From positions 1,299,523 through 1,363,522 of the forward strand of contig NW_006767435.1 of NCBI RefSeq assembly GCF_000264995.1: a stretch of 64,000 nucleotides of DNA, in the 5' to 3' direction. This document shows positions 49,393 to 60,413 of this stretch, one piece after another. The stretch comes from Punctularia strigosozonata HHB-11173 SS5 (Eukaryota > Basidiomycota > Agaricomycetes > Corticiales > Punctulariaceae). The position numbers and the translations under genes are program-made. The number at the start of each line of letters is the position of its first letter. The first letter of the stretch is position 1. The notes under the pieces were generated by a model that searched no databases, had not been told where the DNA came from, and saw nothing but the letters and a program-made list of their open reading frames with translations.

Positions 49393-50581
49393 ATGGAACC
49401 CGTTGACGACTTCGGCACCAATCGACATTCCCCGCATCGACCCAAACTTGGCAGACCGGGGGGGCCGTCTCGCTACCCAGATCTGTGCTTCGCGGATGGC
49501 AACGTCGCTGTCGTTGCTGGCGCCCAGTATTTTCTCGTTCATTCTGGTGTACTCTGTCGACACTCGGAGGTTCTAAGCTCGACGATCAAGGAAATCAGGG
49601 ATCGAACCCCACCCACCACCGAAGAATACCCCGTTGTGCAATGCGACGACAGCGGAGATGATATGGCTTACTTCCTTGCCGCCATCTACGATGGAGTGTG
49701 AGACGCGGAAAGAGCTGATACAAGGCACAGCTAACCTCGTAGTCGTAGATCGGATATACGATGCGACGCTCACGATTTCGCGCGCGCCGCAGGCGTACTG
49801 AGGCTGTCGACCAAATATGACGTGAAGCACCTCCGGTCGGCTGTGCTCGCCGGGTTCGCGCGATCCTGGCCGAAGACCTTGGAGGAGTGGGAGACGAGGG
49901 AGATCGAGGCGACCAATCCGTCGGGGCTGTATGCGCCGTGCATATCGCTCCCGTACCCGATGTACTCTGCATCCTTCCTTCATGAAATCCGTCGCTGATG
50001 CTTCGTCCAGTCTCGTCATCAACCTCGCGCGGGAGGTCGGTGCGCCTGGCCTCCTCCCGTCGGCGTTCTACGACCTCTGCCGCTACCTCCCCAGCGAAGC
50101 TGCGTCGGGATACAAAGCGAACGATTCCAAACATCACCGTCTCGCGCAAGAGGACCTTCTCCGCATGCTGCAAGGCCGCGAACACGCCGCCCGCTTCCTC
50201 TCTACCTTCATCGTCAACGAGCTCGAGGGTCGCCAAGCGTCGGAAGAGTGCCTGAATCGGTTGTTGCTTTCAGCAGAGGGCGCGATAGTGAGACGCTCGG
50301 AGTGCACCATGGCGTTCGAAACGGTGACGTTCGAGCTCGTGCGGGACGTGAACGGGCTGGTGTGCAACCGCAACTCAGACGTGCTTTACGCGATCGGGCA
50401 TAGTTTGATGTTGCAGACGAGAGACGTGAAGACGGGACATCCTTTGCAACCTCTTCCGCGCACGTGTGAGCCGTGCAGAATGGTGTATGCAGGAGTTGTC
50501 GACGATGCGAGAAGGGAATTGTGGAGTCTGCTGCCAACGTGGTTCGGGGTGGAGGTGGAGGATTGGCCTACGCGACCATGA
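49393..50581 (+). CDS. BTB/POZ domain protein of the basidiomycete type
   Basis: Three exons (49393-49697, 49743-49961, 50011-50581) close to 364 residues. The BTB fold starts RYPDLCFADGNVAVVAGAQY and FLVHSGVLCRHSEVLSSTI, then YPVVQCDDSGDDMAYFLAAI and AAGVLRLSTKYDVKHLRSAV. The C-terminal 200 residues are helical with a Cys pair (TCEPCRM) near the end. Large families of such short BTB proteins occur in Agaricomycetes and have no assigned function; BTB domains in general mediate dimerisation or binding to cullin-3. It lies 248 bp after the Rap1-like gene and 223 bp before the taspase gene, all on the same strand. Confidence 0.85.
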
Positions 50582-50804
50582 GCATCCGCGATAGGCGATA
50601 CATATACCGGCGTAGAGCTTTGGAAAATAGCGGATCAATGACTTGTTCCCTCTGGTACCGTGGTCATCGTTGTACCGTACTACGTAGAGAATTGTTCGGT
50701 CCGGAACAGGGGAAGATGGACGCGTCGGCTATTTCCCTGAGCGTGAAATAATTATAATGTGGGAGTGTCATGAGCGCGACCACGCTCGCCGCTTCGGCCT
50801 TGAC

Positions 50805-52434
50805 ATGGCTTCTCTATCCCATTATGTTGTCGCTGTACATGGTGGAGCAGGTTTTCATGACCCGAAACATGACAAAGTCATCAAGGAGAATATGAAGGCG
50901 TAGGTTGCCCTTTGTGTCCTTTGACACTGAAGCTAACCTCGGCGGTTCCTTGGTCAGCGCATGTTCCCGTGGCATCGACCTTCTGTCTAACGGATCCCAA
51001 GTAATTGACGCAGTCGAAGGCTCCATATCCATGTTAGAAGATACGGAATGTTTCAACGCAGGTAACTCCCGCGTATCCCAATCACCAATGCGTACAAAGT
51101 ACTGACACTGCACAGGATACGGTTCGAACCTAACATGGGATGGCGGAGTGGAATGCGACGCATCTCTTATGGAAGGCACAACATGTGCCTTTGGAGCCGT
51201 TGGTGCCGTCTCTGGTCGGTAGATTTACTCCATGACAGCACCGTCACCGACAACACCCAAGGCATCAAGAACCCGATAACTGCCGCCCGTCGAGTGTTGG
51301 AACATTCGGGCGTGCAAGATAGACTTGGTCGAATTCCGCCACTGTACGCGCTTTCCTATATATCAAGATCGGCTCCCCTCAGATTCAAAAGTTTGCTAGT
51401 GTCCGCAGGTGCACATAACTACGCTGCTTCCCGCGGCTGTCTGGTGATCCCTCCGAACGAGTTGGTGTCAACGCGTGCGCAAGAAGAATGGAAGTATTGG
51501 AAAATTCTGGCTCAATCAAACGATACTGGAGACCCGATTCACGGCGGCGCTGGCCCATCTCGTCCCAGTGGACTTGATCTCCGCCAGGACACCGTTGGCG
51601 CGGTGGCGCTCTCGGAGAAAGGTGTTGCGGCGGGGGTTTCAAGGTGAATGATTCCTGCTCATCCCAAGGTCCCCATGTATCGATGCCTCCGGTACAGCGG
51701 CGGACTTCTCCTCAAGATGCCCGGGCGCATAGGCGAGGTTAGTTGCTATAACATGCGTCGCAGGAAAAGAACGTTGCTTATCAATGGCATGTTGACAGGC
51801 GGCTGTCTTCGGCGCTGGCTGCTGGGCAAGCCAATCCGATGATGGTGATGTCGTCGTTGCTTCCAGCGTATCCGGCATGTGTGTTCTGTGTGTTTCCATC
51901 GGCACTCGACTGACCGCATGAGCTCGTAGGCGCAGGGGAGCGAATCATACGGGCATCTGTTGCTCGAACCATATGCGAGAAATATCTGTTGGAGAATGAA
52001 CCAGACGTCCATACAATATTGCAAGACGTGCTTGTTGAACCCGCGCATGGTACGCGTGAGGCATCACTGTTGCGCGTCATATCTCACCTGTTGTCTTTCC
52101 ATAGAAACCCAATTCGGAAGCTGGGACGTGGGCGTGATAGTGATCACCAAAGACAGAGAGGAAAGCACTCGTGAGCTGCCTTTTTACTTTTAACGCTCAT
52201 TGGTGACGCTTGAATCCGTAGCACATTTATGGTGTGCATTTACCACTCAGAGTATGGCGATAGCATATGCTTCGAGGCTCAATTCACGACCGAGAGTGAG
52301 TCATTTCGCCCCCTGCTATGACTACGCTGATCGGGTGCCATATGCAGACACGAGTTTTACGCCGGCCCGTATACGCGGGTCGCAGTGGGACTCGCTCGGT
52401 AACCATTGAAAGCTTACCGTTAGGTGCTGCTTGA
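50805..52434 (+). CDS. Taspase / isoaspartyl peptidase-type Ntn hydrolase
   Basis: Eleven exons (50805-50899, 50958-51061, 51116-51214, 51262-51343, 51392-51643, 51698-51737, 51799-51874, 51930-52049, 52105-52170, 52222-52295, 52348-52434) close to 364 residues. The alpha part opens YVVAVHGGAGFHDPKHD and contains YGSNLTWDGGVECDASLMEG. The nucleophile is the Thr of DTVGAVALS (about residue 194), which becomes the N-terminus after self-cleavage. SSGGLLLKMPGRIGEAAVFG and SGAGERIIRASVARTICEKY follow. The closing LWCAFTTQSMAIAYAS is typical of threonine aspartase 1 rather than plant-type asparaginase. The substrate in fungi is unknown. The seventh intron reads as GC-AG (TCCG|GCATGT); the only nearby GT shifts the frame. 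Confidence 0.85.
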
Positions 52435-52698
52435 ACTCCTACTTCATCGGTCTTAGCTAATGATCGCGAGACGCATTGTCACACTCTCGTCGACTGCTGT
52501 AATCGTAATGACCTCTGCCCTTGCGTGCCGAGTAAGACTAACCACGTGGCCCAGATCTGAGATGGAGGAAATGCACCGCCACCTCTAGACAGAGCTTCTA
52601 TGAGCACAGCCGCTTTGCTTGCACCACGTCACCACCTCCGCGCTCAATATTCTTGCTTTGCTCTTGCCTCTGTCACTGCTGCCGCGCTGTCTTGTGGA

Positions 52699-54358
52699 AT
52701 GGCGGAAACGGACTACGACTTAATATCATCGTACGCTGGACTTTTGAGTCTTGCTGTGACATCGATTGTGGCTGGCTCGTATGGTTCTATTCCTGTGAGT
52801 CCTGGTCCGCCAGAGGTTCGCTCAACGCTAGCTTCAAGGTGAACGGTCCATGACGGGGTAGGCTTCAAAGCACAAGAAAGAAGGTGTCACGGGCGGAACG
52901 GAAGATGACGACGACGACGAAGATATCACTGATCGTCTTTCGTCGGAAGACGCCTGGCTGTTTCCTGTGGTCCGTGCATGTCCAGCAGTGTGCCACTTAA
53001 GGACCACATTAACGTTCAGTAGTTCGGATCCATCACGCTTTTTGGAATGTACCTTGTAGTGAAGTACCTTGGAAAGGAATGGATCAACTGGTTCCTCGGC
53101 TGGTACTTTGCGATCACTGGGGTGGCTAGCGTGTGGAAAGTGAGCAGGCGCTTTCATATCCATGGAACCCGCTCATTCGTCTCTTCAAGTCATCGATTGC
53201 GCTTTATCGATGGACAATAGGCGAAGAGCGCTGGAAGAAGTACGACAGGGTTCGTTTCCTTACGACAAAGGGTGGCAAAGGTGCGCGGTCAATACACATA
53301 TCATTGGCCCGTCCTCGGCTGAGCACCCCATCCTTGTTCCAGAACTCCTATCGATATCTTTCCGCACACCTTCTTTTGTGCTGCTTCCACTCAGCGCCAT
53401 CCCGTCGGTTCTATACTCCTTCCCCGAACTAGTACCCTCCCTTCTGGCCGCCGTCCACGCGCTGGCACCCACGGTTTTCCCTGACCTTTCAGAACAATTC
53501 TCCTCGACGAAGGATGCAAAGCGCTCCGCACTTCTGACGGACATCCTTGCGCTCTCTTTCTCCCACAATGCTCTTAGCCTGCTCAAGATTGACTCCTTCA
53601 AGACGGGCACGATCCTTCTTTCCGGCCTGTTCCTATATGACATTTGGTGGGTGTTCGGGACGGAAGTGGTGCGCGCTATATCAGAATCTGTATATTGCTT
53701 TCTCATTGACCTGCTGCGCAGATGGTGAAAGTTGCCACGAACCTCGACGTCCCCATTAAGCTTCTTTGGCCCAAGAGCCTGGTGTTCTCCACAGAACGCG
53801 GCTTCACCATGCTCGGCCTCGGCGACATCGTCATCCCGGGCACATTCATCGCGCTGGCACTGCGATATGACCACCACCGAGCTTCTCTCTCACAGGCTCA
53901 AAGCGGCGGTAAGCAGGTTTCCTGATATGCGTCCTATCACAGTGCGAAATGAACCTCGTTCAACCTGACCGATAGGTGGATACCCTAAGCCGTACTTCAA
54001 TGCGGCGTTGCTTGCTTATGTCCTCGGGCTGGGCACGACGATGACGGTGATGCATGTGTTCCGCGCTGCGCAGCCGGCGCTACTATATCTCAGGTACGTT
54101 ATACACCTCCTAGCAGCCACTGCGTGGTGGGCGTGGGCCATGACACGGCCTTCCGCGCGGGGGGTGGCCTTGTCGTAATGGTGCATAGTCCCACGACTCA
54201 CGTCCTTCTTCTCCAGCCCGGCGTGCATCCTTTCGTTTTTCATAACCGCGTTCCGCACGTGTCAATTAAAAGAAGCATGGGCGTGGCATGACGAAGCACC
54301 GAAACCCGAGAAAGAGGGAGACTTGACCAAGGAACAGGTGGAGAAGAAGGACCAATAA
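52699..54358 (+). CDS. Signal peptide peptidase (presenilin-type aspartyl protease)
   Basis: Eight exons (52699-52794, 52862-52969, 53023-53139, 53190-53280, 53343-53668, 53722-53908, 53976-54093, 54217-54358) close to 394 residues. Catalytic Asp residues are in LFLYDIWWVFGTE (about D237) and MLGLGDIVIPG (about D281). The C-terminal PAL motif is in QPALLYLSP. Several membrane helices surround these (FGSITLFGMYLVVKYLG; GTILLSGLFLYDIWWVFG; ACILSFFITAF). An acidic loop (EDDDDDEDITDRLSSEDAW) follows the first helix. SPP cuts leftover signal peptides within the ER membrane and takes part in ERAD and, in fungi, sterol-sensor processing and hypoxia adaptation. The C-terminus is basic and acidic (KPEKEGDLTKEQVEKKD). 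It converges on the oxidoreductase gene, 132 bp away. Confidence 0.92.
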
Positions 54359-54490
54359 TCGATGTTGCGAGTGAGTGGACGCCCGCCATCAAGGTCGTCC
54401 GACACTGATGCTAACTCTTGCCGCTCGCCATTAGAACCTTAATCTTGACTGCAGTGCATAACGCCAATATCTATATCGCGTTACGCAATC

Positions 54491-56666
54491 CTATACCCGT
54501 GCAGCAAGTGACGCTTCGCTGGCCTCTCGAATGCGCCATGTCTGCACGTGGATAAAAACACCGCGCTTCTCAGTTCTCGTGGTCAAACGGAGAAGGAGAC
54601 GTATCCGCACCAACTCATATGTGGCTAGCGCGTCCCGGTAGGAACTGAGAATGCCGTGCGCCGCAGCTCGGTCTTCCGCCGCGTCGATGAAAGCACTGAT
54701 CTCGCTGTAAAAAGGGTCGTCCTGCGATTCAAACCCAATGCGACGTCAGAACGAAGTCGTCATATGACGCCCTCGTGCCACTGACGTTCTGGAAGGTATG
54801 GATCTCTGTGGATGAGGGTCAGACCGCATTAAGCTTTTGGGCGTCGTGAAAGGGTGGCACGCGTCCTCGTACCTTCTGCTTCTACCCCGGGACGCCGTAC
54901 GGAGAGCATGGGCGAGATGCCGTAAGGGTTCACCAGCTTCATCTGGTAACCGTCCGCATACACCTCGAATTCGGTGGAATACGTGTTTCCTGCACGATGT
55001 GGGCCCCATGACGTTCACATTACCTGCACTGTCCTGGAGGGTTGACCCTTACCATGCAGGGCGATGACGTGCGTCAGGCTGCCCACCGCGCCGCCCTGGT
55101 ACTTCCACGTCGCGGAAGTCATGCGCGGCACCCGGTTCGCGGTAGGGATGGCGTCCTCGTCGAATTGTTTCACGGACAGATGCCCTGGCGGCTCGCTGTG
55201 CTCCACGGTACGCGCATAGACGGAGGGCAGCACTACCTCACCCCCGAAGTACCGCGACAGATCGCCTATCGCAAAAAAGAAACATCAGTGTTCTGCCCCT
55301 CTTCTCCGCCACGCGTGTCCAAGCGACCACGATCAAAGGCTCATGGTGTACTTACAAAAATGGGTCGCCTGCTCCACGATGGCTGGATATGGGCAGGCCC
55401 ACGTTAGTCCTAGTTCTGGGCAGCCCTGCGATGAGACGCCGCTATGCACTCACGTCCGCCCGATCGGGTTTTGTCCCACCATGCCTGTTCCGCGTTTCGA
55501 ACCGCGGCGCAAGCACGAGTCGGAGCCACCACGCACCAATTTACGGGCCCACTCACTGAATATCGATTCGGGGGTGAGTTGGTCTCGGAGAAGGCTGGCG
55601 GTCGATGAAAGCGCCGGAAACTCACTAAGCCATCACGTATCTGGCGTTGGTGCCCATGACGGTGAGGCCGTTTTCGTCGATGATCGTCCTACGTTCCGTT
55701 GCTTAAACACCGGAGCGGTCGCAGCTGATGGGGCCTCGTGCACTCACTTCATCATCTGGACCGCTAAGGATCACACCATCGGGACGCGTCAGACCCCGCT
55801 TCTCGATCCGCAGCATGGGGGGAGGGGGGGTGAGGTATAGGCTTTTGACTTGCCTTTCAGGTAGCGCAGCATGTACCCCACTCCGACGAGCGTCCCGGCG
55901 GCCTCGAGGGCGGCTGCTACGCGGTGGCAGGCCGCTGGCTCGACGCTGCACACGGGCTTCTCGACGAAGAGGGGACAGCCGGGGAAGAGCTTGACCGCCT
56001 GCAGCTCGAGGTCTTGACCGGGAACATCCGTGCCCCTCGCGAACGGCGGGACTCCGAGGATGATCAGGCTGGGAGGGGGGGTTTACGCAGCGGTCGAGCT
56101 CGGGCTCTAGCGGGCAGGAGGGGCACGCACTTGGGAAGCTGATCGTCGGTGAGAGCGGCGCGAGCCTGCGTCAGGGAGTCGAATATCCCCGTGTCGCGGT
56201 AGTTGTCCGAGGCCGCGGAGGTCTGCTTCGTCTTCAGGGCGAGTTCGGCCCTCAGGACGTCCGGATCGACTATCGCGACGATGCGGAGCCGGTCACCCAG
56301 TTTCCTAGCCAGAGAGATAGATCAAGGTCAGGGTCGGGAGGTGGCCCGTGTCGCTCGGCGGGAGAGATGGCATCACTTCTCTAGACGTAAGGACTGTGTG
56401 CATGCGAAGAAACCGGTGGGATTCGGGTCAGATTACTCGGCGGGATGGGATCCAGTAGGATGATGCGCGGTGCCAAACTGGGCTGGGCGTGTAAGAGGAG
56501 GAGGGGGGACACGTACGTGGTTCCACGGGCCTTCCACTGACCCTGCGGATCGGAGGAGTGCAAGAGAGATCCCGTTTAGCGAGCTGCAGGGCGGTCTGCG
56601 TAACATCTTACCAAAGTTGATCTCCCCCGCGCCGATCAGGATGACGTTGAAGCGAGAGGCGTTCAT
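54491..56666 (-). CDS. Gfo/Idh/MocA-family NAD(P)-dependent oxidoreductase
   Basis: This is a multi-exon gene. The start MNASRFNVILIGAGEINFG is the Rossmann GxGxxx motif. KLGDRLRIVAIVDPDVLRAE gives the second strand, and PLFVEKPVCSVEP holds the family's EKP motif. GVGYMLRYLK, TIIDENGLTVMGTNARYV, WWDKTRSGG, VEQATHF and RMTSATWKYQGGAVGSLTHV form the C-terminal alpha/beta domain. FEVYADGYQMKLVNPYGISP, DDPFYSEISAFIDAAED and SYRDALATYELTWRIREASE finish it; the last intron rejoins YEL to TWRIRE. Family members oxidise or reduce sugars, inositol, biliverdin or dihydrodiols; the substrate here is unknown. Exons were recognised by content, and not all internal junctions were resolved. Several sit in GC-rich sequence around 55,800-56,500. 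Confidence 0.82.
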
Positions 56667-59600
56667 TGTTACCGCGCTGGAGGCGCGTGTCTTACCGCGA
56701 TGTTGAATAGCGGAAGTCGCCTACTCTGGTTCAGCCCTGAATAACGTCGGAAAGACGACGCGCGTCGATGATTAGATGAGGTGAGATCGAAGGCCATGCT
56801 CGCGGGCCGTTGATCCGGGATGCGAAAGAAGCGGTCTCGTATGCATGAACCCTAAGTTGGGACATGGGAAGTGCTCGGTTTAGGTACCCGCGGTGGGTTC
56901 CGGTGTCTTTGCAAAGCCATACATCAGCACTGACTCGCTGTAGACGCGCGACCTTTGTTCTCATGGACTGTCAAAGCAGAGATCGAACTCGAGCGCAAAA
57001 AACATCCGTATACCCGACCGGGATGATGACAGTCCTCAAGGAAACATGTGAAGCCAAGGACAATATCCTCCGCATCATGGATCATGATGTTGTGTCGCTG
57101 TAGAGCCGCGTAGAGGCACTCGTGATATTGCAACACAACGATACGGAGTGTAGCGAGAGCGGAGGATGTACCGTAAATGTACTTTCTTGTTCCGATCCAT
57201 GCACGTCAAGTTCGTCATGGCTACCCCATGACGGGGGCTTCCATCCGTTCGCTGGACGCCTCTACTACCATTCCGCGGCGTCTATGTTGATATGGACGCG
57301 TGATCGCAACTCGGAGACACCCTAGATCCACGCATAAGATCTCTCTCCGAACACCGGGTCGCCCGTGATGTCGCTGCGAACGAGAGATGGGTAGATGGCT
57401 GTACTGTACATACGAAAGGGTTAGGTTCAGAAGGAGCTGCTGCTGCGTTTGGCGAGGATCAGGGAACCTGGATCTGTTTCTCTTGGTGGTGTGGGAGCCC
57501 TGGGCGAGCCTGAGAACGGATGGGGGGATCTGGGATTTTGGTTAGTCGCCGACGCTGCTGGTCCACCCCCATCCTGGTCCTGGTCCTGCGATGGCATGAG
57601 GGGTGAGTATGGCGTAGTGGCTGGCAGAGGATAGGTTTAAACGAGATCCTGACCTGCCACGAGATGGTTAACCTCCTCGGCGTCGTCCCTCCTCACCCGG
57701 GAAAAAAAAAGCAGATGCTCTGGGTCTAAAGCGAACGCGGCCTCGGGGTGGAACGTTCAGCGGGGACGAAAAGTCGAAAGGATGGCGCCATTCTTGGGTG
57801 ACGGGTAAAAAATATCGAGGGGCTGTCTTCTTCTGGCCCTTTACTTTACTTGTTCTTATGTATACCGTGTGAGAGCGGCGAGTGCGCCCAGAGGGAACGG
57901 GCGCGCGTGCAGTCGGCCCGCCGCCAGGGCGTTCTGCGCCCAAATGCTCCCCCCCCCATGTTCAGAATCGCCCAGGGAACACTGCGTCCGACATGGACGG
58001 AAGAAAAGGAACGAGCCGAGACATCGGAAGCTTTTGGCGCCTGTGATCGCGAGCAGGTGGTTTTTGTTTTTTTGGGTGCGTTGGGCAGGGGTGCGCGGGT
58101 GCGATGGGCGGATGAGGAAGGTTAGAAGACGTTTGGAAGAAGGAAAGGAAGGGGGGCACGAGGCTTGGGGGAAGCGCGTTCCGGTCGGCTCGGGAGGGTT
58201 CTCACGTCGCAGCCCAGCGAGCCAGCCTTTCCCCCCTCCTCCCCCCACCTCCTCCTCCTCGTAGAGACCATACGGAGAGCACATCAAAGCTCGGAACGGC
58301 GTTGTCGTTCGCTTCGGTTGCGGCAGCGGAAATGTCGTGAAGAGACGAGCGGACCTCTTGAGACGCAGGAGGGGAGGGGATGGCGGTCTCGCTCCGCTCG
58401 CTCGTCCCGAGTTGCCTGAGAGCCACTCCCAGCGCCCGCTGCGCCCAGCTGCCAGTCGATCTTCCGGGGCCTTCGCGGGCCAGTCCGAGAAGGCGCTCTC
58501 CCCCCCGCGGTGCCTTTTCCGGGTTCGCCCTTCCCAGGCGCGACAAAGGAAAAGAAGGGGGGGAGAAGGGAGGGGCGGCGGCGCGCGAAAGGGGCTCGGG
58601 ATATTCCCTTAATGGAGGGATTTGGTTTGATGGAAAGGGACCCCGGACAGTGGGGGATTTCTTTGATGAATACGGAGTTTTTAGGGGAGGAGAGGGGCTT
58701 TGCCATCAGTGAAATTCGGGATATTATGAGGTGATGGCATTTCGAGTCCTTAGCGCTTCACGGGGTTGGAGGAGAGGAGTCATAGGACCATGATGAACAT
58801 ACATACAGAGAGGGTATGTATGCAGAGATCTTCAGCAGGCTTCAGGGCGGGTCGACGCAAGGGAAGTGCATGTGGCGTTCCGCCGGGACACCGGCGTACG
58901 TTACCTTTACAAACCAAACACTCTTTTTCGTGAGAATTCTTCTCTCGCTGGCGGCCCACGTTCTGCCGAAGTTCTTCGGTCGGACGTTCGGAATTTTGAG
59001 TTCGCTGGCTGGTTTTAAAAATACTTGTGTATAAAACAGCGGGTCTAAACCGCGTTAGGAGGTGGGGCGTCGGGACCGGGGGCGTTACGCGTGGTGGTGA
59101 TTTTTCACAAAGGTGGGTTCGGACGAACAGAAAGTTGTGGGAGGGTTGGCTGATAACAATCGTTGAGTCTAGGACGAGAGGATGAGGAGCGGTTTGGCGT
59201 AAGGTCCGTCCGAGAGAGAAGTACTGGTCGAGCCCGGGTCACCGTACCATGCGGTAGAAACGCAGAATTTTACCCCGCCCCGGGCTGTCGAAGCGCTCAA
59301 GGCGAGTCACACGCACGCACACAAAGGAGAGCGTATTACGGTGGATGCGTGCTCGCGCGCTTCGCGATGGAACCACACTCCGTCGCTGGCAGAGAAAAGG
59401 GGGTCAGATGATCCGTTAGGGCCGCGATGTGGCGCGCGAGCGAGAGGGGAGAGTTGTTCGTTTGCTTTGGGCGCTCCGCTTAACACCGTCCCGCGGATTG
59501 GCCAGAGGGTGGAAGATCAGTCCCACAGACGGATGCTGGGAATCAGAAAGTAGTGAATCATGTACGATGTACGTACGGAGAGATCGAGGGCGACAGCGAG

Positions 59601-60413
59601 TCGTCGCGATCATTGCGCTGCTGTTCCCGGCGCTGCAGATCAACGCCAGCGAGTAATACTCACGGTGTGTCATGCAAGCGGGAGCAGCGTTGCTCCTTCG
59701 AGGGGAACACAATGCACATCGATCCGGTGCCTCGCCGCCCCCCTTCGATGTCATGCCTGTTTTTCTTTTCGAGGAGCGCTGCGGGAGCTCGTCCCCGCTC
59801 GGTCGCACACCCCTCGGCCGTCACCGTAGCTTGGCGACCTGGGCTGGATCAGACGGGGCTGGATGAATATTCAGGGAAAAATGATCATGAACAGGGCGTG
59901 CTGCTATAGATCGGGCGGGACGATCTCAGATGCCGAAGATGCGCGGGTGGAGGACCCCGGACAGTGTCATGGCTCACGGGATGGGGGTTTGGGTATGGCG
60001 CGAGCGGGGCGAGGGAGGGCGTGCTCGTGCTGGACCACGGCCTCGAGGGGCATCACAATGAATTGGGTCGGATGCACGGTGCAGCAGGGGGGGCGAGGGC
60101 GGAAAGGGGGGACGCGAACTGGGGAAGGGGAAGGGGGGGCGTGTGTTTGGGCCGTGCAAACATCGGAGAGGTGGGGCGCATGTTCCGGGAGCCGCGTTGC
60201 AGCGCTGCCCTGGTCGTCGGACTGGCCCCGTCCTGCAAAGAGCGACCAGTGCGTCGACCGCGAGCTCAGCCCCCTCCGCCCGTGCTCCGTCTGCCTGCGC
60301 TGCCCCTGATCCGCCGCCATTTTTGAGCAGATTACTACCCTCGACGTCCCCAGCAACCCTCCTCGCTCATCGCCACGCCCAGTGCCCGCCCTCACCCGCC
60401 CCGCGCGCACTAC
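56667..60413. promoter_or_regulatory. Long GC-rich region upstream of the GATA factor
   Basis: This 3.7-kb stretch contains no recognisable protein family. It becomes strongly GC-rich and strand-asymmetric from about 57,650: a pyrimidine tract at about 58227-58260, purine-rich tracts around 58540-58600, and G-rich sequence at 59980-60150. Short open frames with ATGs (for example 59863-60309) precede the GATA start and would be upstream ORFs if the leader begins that far out. I infer promoter plus a long 5' leader, as is known for fungal nitrogen-regulatory GATA genes, but no transcription start can be read from sequence. Confidence 0.5.
58227..58260. repeat. C/T-only tract
   Basis: This is an almost pure pyrimidine run (CCT and CCCCCC blocks) in the upstream region of the GATA gene, with matching purine-rich tracts about 300 bp further on. 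It is a simple-sequence tract, possibly promoter-associated. Confidence 0.55.
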
